Source: CAZLPY01 sp964561525 (GTDB taxonomy: Bacteria; Patescibacteriota; UBA1384; CAJBMM01). Taken from it: a stretch of DNA of 32,733 nucleotides. The position numbers and the translations under genes are program-made. The DNA is taken from assembly GCA_964561525.1 (NCBI GenBank), contig CAZLPY010000006.1, forward strand, positions 1 through 32,733, read 5' to 3'. The notes beneath the pieces were generated by a model. It saw only the letters and a program-made list of their open reading frames with translations. It had not been told where the DNA came from and made no database searches. Each line of letters opens with the position of its first letter. The stretch's first letter is position 1. This document shows, piece after piece, positions 30,692 to 32,733 of this stretch.

Positions 30692-31765
30692 ATGCAAAAT
30701 ATAGATGAGCAACGCATAAAAATTGATATTTCGCTCTCGGCCATCCTAAAAATATTGGCGGTAATTTTTGGGTTGCTGTTTTTGCACAAAATTCAGGATA
30801 TTGTGCTGCTGCTTTTTGTCGTGCTTATTTTAGTTACGGCCTTGTCCCCAGTGATTGATCAACTAAAACGCCAACTACAAATTCCGCGCTGGCTGGCGGT
30901 GACACTGATCTTTGGAGGGTTGGCTATTGTGCTTGGACTAATTATTTGGCTGGTGTTACCATTGATTGTTTCACAGATCATAGAACTACTCAGTCAGCCG
31001 CAAATCAAAAATTTGGTCGGCGGTTCGGAATCAAACTCTGTAGTGGATGAGTTACGTTTAATTTACACTCAGATACCCGGTTTTGGTGAAGGTGGGGCAG
31101 CTGGATTCCTGTCGTTTTTAAGCTCGATTTTTGGTGGCTTAGTCTCGGTAGTTACGGTTTTTGTACTCTCAGTTTATCTGCTATTGGACGAAGATGGCAT
31201 CAAGCATTTTATTACCTCGGTTTTGCCCACGCAACACAAATACCAAATTGTCAGCACTTTTCACAAAATGAGCCTGAAGATGGGCTCGTGGCTACGGGGC
31301 CAAATTTTACTCGGGGTAATTATCGGCGCGCTCGATTTAGCAATTTTGCTAGCCTTCGGTGTTCCGTATTGGTTAACCTTGGCGCTGTTTGCCGGATTTA
31401 CCGAGCTAATCCCCTACATCGGCCCCTTTTTAGGACTTGCTGCGGCTTTATTTGTTGCACTAACCAAGGACTCGTTTTGGGGCTTTAGTCACTTTACATC
31501 TGGCATCGGAGTTGCAGTTGGATTTTTGCTGGTACAGCAACTCGAAAGCCACTTTTTAGTACCAAAGGTGATGGAAAAAACGGTGGGTTTATCCCCGGTT
31601 ATTGTGATAGTGGCTATTTTAATTGGGGCAAAACTGTTTGGCTTGATTGGGGTAATACTTTCAGTGCCAGTGGCCGGAGCACTCTCCGTCATTGTGGATG
31701 AGTGGCCTGTCATTCAAGCTGCCTATCTCTCAAATCGCGTGTCGGTAAAGGCTCCTCGCGCCTAA
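30692..31765 (+). CDS. AI-2E family / PerM-type membrane permease
   Basis: 357 residues, usual length for the family, with about eight helices: two near the N-terminus (ILKILAVIFGLLFLHKI, IVLLLFVVLILVTAL), LAVTLIFGGLAIVLGLIIWLVLPLI, FLSSIFGGLVSVVTVFVLSVYLLL, and a C-terminal bundle with the family motifs GFTELIPYIGPFLG and GLSPVIVIVAILIGAKLFGLIGVILSVPVAGAL. Members move small molecules or ions; the substrate here is unknown. It leads an operon with a short ORF and smpB. Confidence 0.9.
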   Translation: MQNIDEQRIKIDISLSAILKILAVIFGLLFLHKIQDIVLLLFVVLILVTALSPVIDQLKRQLQIPRWLAVTLIFGGLAIVLGLIIWLVLPLIVSQIIELLSQPQIKNLVGGSESNSVVDELRLIYTQIPGFGEGGAAGFLSFLSSIFGGLVSVVTVFVLSVYLLLDEDGIKHFITSVLPTQHKYQIVSTFHKMSLKMGSWLRGQILLGVIIGALDLAILLAFGVPYWLTLALFAGFTELIPYIGPFLGLAAALFVALTKDSFWGFSHFTSGIGVAVGFLLVQQLESHFLVPKVMEKTVGLSPVIVIVAILIGAKLFGLIGVILSVPVAGALSVIVDEWPVIQAAYLSNRVSVKAPRA

Positions 31766-31774
31766 AGGAGGAGC

Positions 31775-31891
31775 ATGGCTGGTCATTCTATCGCCGAGAA
31801 CCGTCCTCCTACGCACAAGGCTTCGGCTGGACAGGTTCTCTTCTCTCATCACATCAGATATCTTTCGAATCACAGGGTCAGAAATGTCTAA
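31775..31891 (+). CDS. Short upstream ORF overlapping the smpB start
   Basis: 38 residues, with AAAGGAGG ideally placed before the ATG at 31775. Its TAA (31889-31891) overlaps the smpB start (ATG at 31884), so ribosomes ending here could reinitiate on smpB, whose own site is weak. The peptide begins MAGHSIAENRPP, recalling the SmpB start MSNNVIAENRK. It may be a partial duplication of the smpB 5' end or a regulatory leader peptide. Confidence 0.5.
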   Translation: MAGHSIAENRPPTHKASAGQVLFSHHIRYLSNHRVRNV

Positions 31892-32312
31892 TAATGTAAT
31901 TGCTGAGAACCGCAAAGCCAGGTTCGAGTACGACATCCGCGAGCACTTTGAAGCAGGGATTGTACTGACAGGCGCTGAAATTAAATCAATCCGGGCCAAG
32001 CGTGCCGATATGTCGGCTTCGTATGCTCGGGTACTTGGTAGTGAGGTGTGGCTGATTAATTTGAATTTGAGTGGTGTAGGGGTGGAAAAGCCAACCGGCA
32101 CACGGAAACTGCTGTTGCACCGTCACGAAATCAGTCGATTAATTGGCCTGGCTGAGCAAAAAGGCTTTACCTTGGTGCCTCTACGATTGTATTTTCATCG
32201 TGGTAAGGCAAAAATTGAGTTAGGGGTTGGTCGCGGCCGCAAATCACACGACAAACGTGAACTGATCAAAAAACGGGATTTGCTACGAGAGCAAGCACAG
32301 CACAGTTCGTAG
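31884..32312 (+). CDS. smpB: SsrA-binding protein SmpB
   Basis: 142 residues. It binds tmRNA and brings it to stalled ribosomes for trans-translation. Signatures: NNVIAENRKARFEYDI, FEAGIVLTGAEIKSIRAKRADMSASYARV, the HRHEISRLIG segment, and the C-terminal KRELIKKRDLLRE followed by a short basic/polar tail. Full-length for the family, though it starts directly at SNNVIAENR without the usual Lys-rich N-terminal extension. Only AGGG precedes the ATG; coupling to the short ORF upstream is likely. No tmRNA gene was found in this window. Confidence 0.95.
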   Translation: MSNNVIAENRKARFEYDIREHFEAGIVLTGAEIKSIRAKRADMSASYARVLGSEVWLINLNLSGVGVEKPTGTRKLLLHRHEISRLIGLAEQKGFTLVPLRLYFHRGKAKIELGVGRGRKSHDKRELIKKRDLLREQAQHSS

Positions 32313-32326
32313 ATTGCAAAAATAAA

Positions 32327-32355
32327 TAGCCGGGGGCGAAATGCCGCCTCGGCTA
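32327..32355. terminator. Stem-loop after smpB
   Basis: TAGCCG (32327-32332) pairs with CGGCTA (32350-32355), with inner G/C pairs around GAAAT. The downstream bases are not T-rich, so its terminator activity is uncertain. Confidence 0.5.
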
Positions 32356-32399
32356 AGTTATCGTGACCATCTCTTCAAAACGTGGCCGATGATTTTGTG

Positions 32400-32687
32400 T
32401 TACGTCAAGGGCCGGACACGAATCAACCCTGGTTCATTTTGCGCCGCCATGCGGTCCTTGTGTAAGGAAAACAGGAACATCACAGCGAAGAACAAACCCG
32501 GCAAACCAAATCGCCACATCGCAGGCGGCCGATCGAGGAAACAAACCCACGCGGACAGTACCATCAACAGTGCTCCAAGGCTGGTTTTCAGGGCGAAGAA
32601 CCGAAAACGATTGACGAACGCCCAAAGATACGCGGCCAGCGCGAGAGTGATGATAAACAACGCGCTGATTGGTGAGAGTAAGTGCAT
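32400..32687 (-). CDS. Small three-helix membrane protein, unknown function
   Basis: 95 residues; ATG at 32687 with GGAGG eight bases upstream. Three hydrophobic segments (ISALFIITLALAAYLWAFV, TSLGALLMVLSAWVCFL, FGLPGLFFAVMFLFSL) separated by short basic loops (NRFRFF, DRPPAMWR), ending with a soluble tail. No family recognised. It is convergent with smpB. The remaining 46 bases of the window hold its upstream region only. Confidence 0.6.
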   Translation of the reverse strand: MHLLSPISALFIITLALAAYLWAFVNRFRFFALKTSLGALLMVLSAWVCFLDRPPAMWRFGLPGLFFAVMFLFSLHKDRMAAQNEPGLIRVRPLT

Positions 32688-32733
32688 GTTGTTAACCTCC
32701 GACGAAGCTAGAGTAGGGGGTCGTTATACACAG

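Overview
The window looks like a chromosomal segment of a Patescibacteria/CPR-type bacterium. This rests on gene content and style and is an inference, not a placement. The indications are a threonyl-tRNA synthetase that begins directly at the catalytic core, a very large low-complexity surface protein, several small one-helix or secreted Ser/Thr-rich proteins, a Cys-less cupredoxin, a MEMO-CapA fusion, and many small unknown genes. TGA is used as a stop codon (e.g. the sigma-factor gene, whose TGA overlaps the next ATG). That argues against a lineage that reads UGA as glycine.

Layout. 1-3.7 kb: 5' part of thrS (-), a small Cys/His protein (+), glyA (-) and a secreted SGNH/CE6-type esterase (+). 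3.9-8.9 kb: one 1,684-codon surface protein (-) built from a recurring module. 9.1-10.4 kb: a small membrane protein, an unusual tRNA locus (an intact tRNA-Val(GAC) lying between the two halves of a second tRNA), and a cupredoxin. 10.4-14.1 kb: a protein-quality block with clpB and, upstream on the same strand, an XRE-type regulator fused in frame to Hsp20, with palindromes in its own promoter. 14.2-16.3 kb: a two-helix membrane protein with a candidate attenuator leader, a secreted thermonuclease, and a Cas4/AddB-type Fe-S nuclease. 16.4-18.7 kb: an unknown gene and xseB/xseA separated by a terminator-like hairpin. 18.8-21.7 kb: an ECF sigma factor with a one-helix partner, two exported proteins, and a divergent TetR regulator. 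21.8-23.1 kb: a two-gene cassette of unknown function flanked by near-identical 34-bp direct repeats. 23.1-24.4 kb: a SEC-C/nuclease-like gene and tRNA-Glu(UUC). 24.5-28 kb: a MEMO-CapA fusion and a membrane-anchored protein in one operon. 28-28.3 kb: an intergenic region with a compact three-way junction and a candidate small RNA. 28.3-32.7 kb: dinB, a 47-residue Cys-rich metallothionein-like protein, a tail-anchored Pro-rich protein, an AI-2E-family permease, a short upstream ORF, smpB, and a small membrane protein.

Regulation. At least five genes (thrS, glyA, 9171, 24559, 30692) have a -10 box ending exactly 6 nt before the start codon and no Shine-Dalgarno. The SNase gene and the SEC-C gene have a 7-nt version. 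These are predicted leaderless mRNAs. Internal operon genes and most regulated genes instead carry strong AAGGAG-type sites. Three unknown genes (491, 16428, 22036) share a different design: promoter, a hairpin at or near the predicted 5' end, then a Shine-Dalgarno.

The items most worth a second look are the nested tRNA locus, the HTH-Hsp20 gene whose fusion depends on an A7 run, the leaderless-promoter pattern, the attenuator-like leader at 14.8 kb, the structured RNAs at 28.1 kb, the metallothionein-like mini-gene, and the catalytic His-to-Asn change in XseA.
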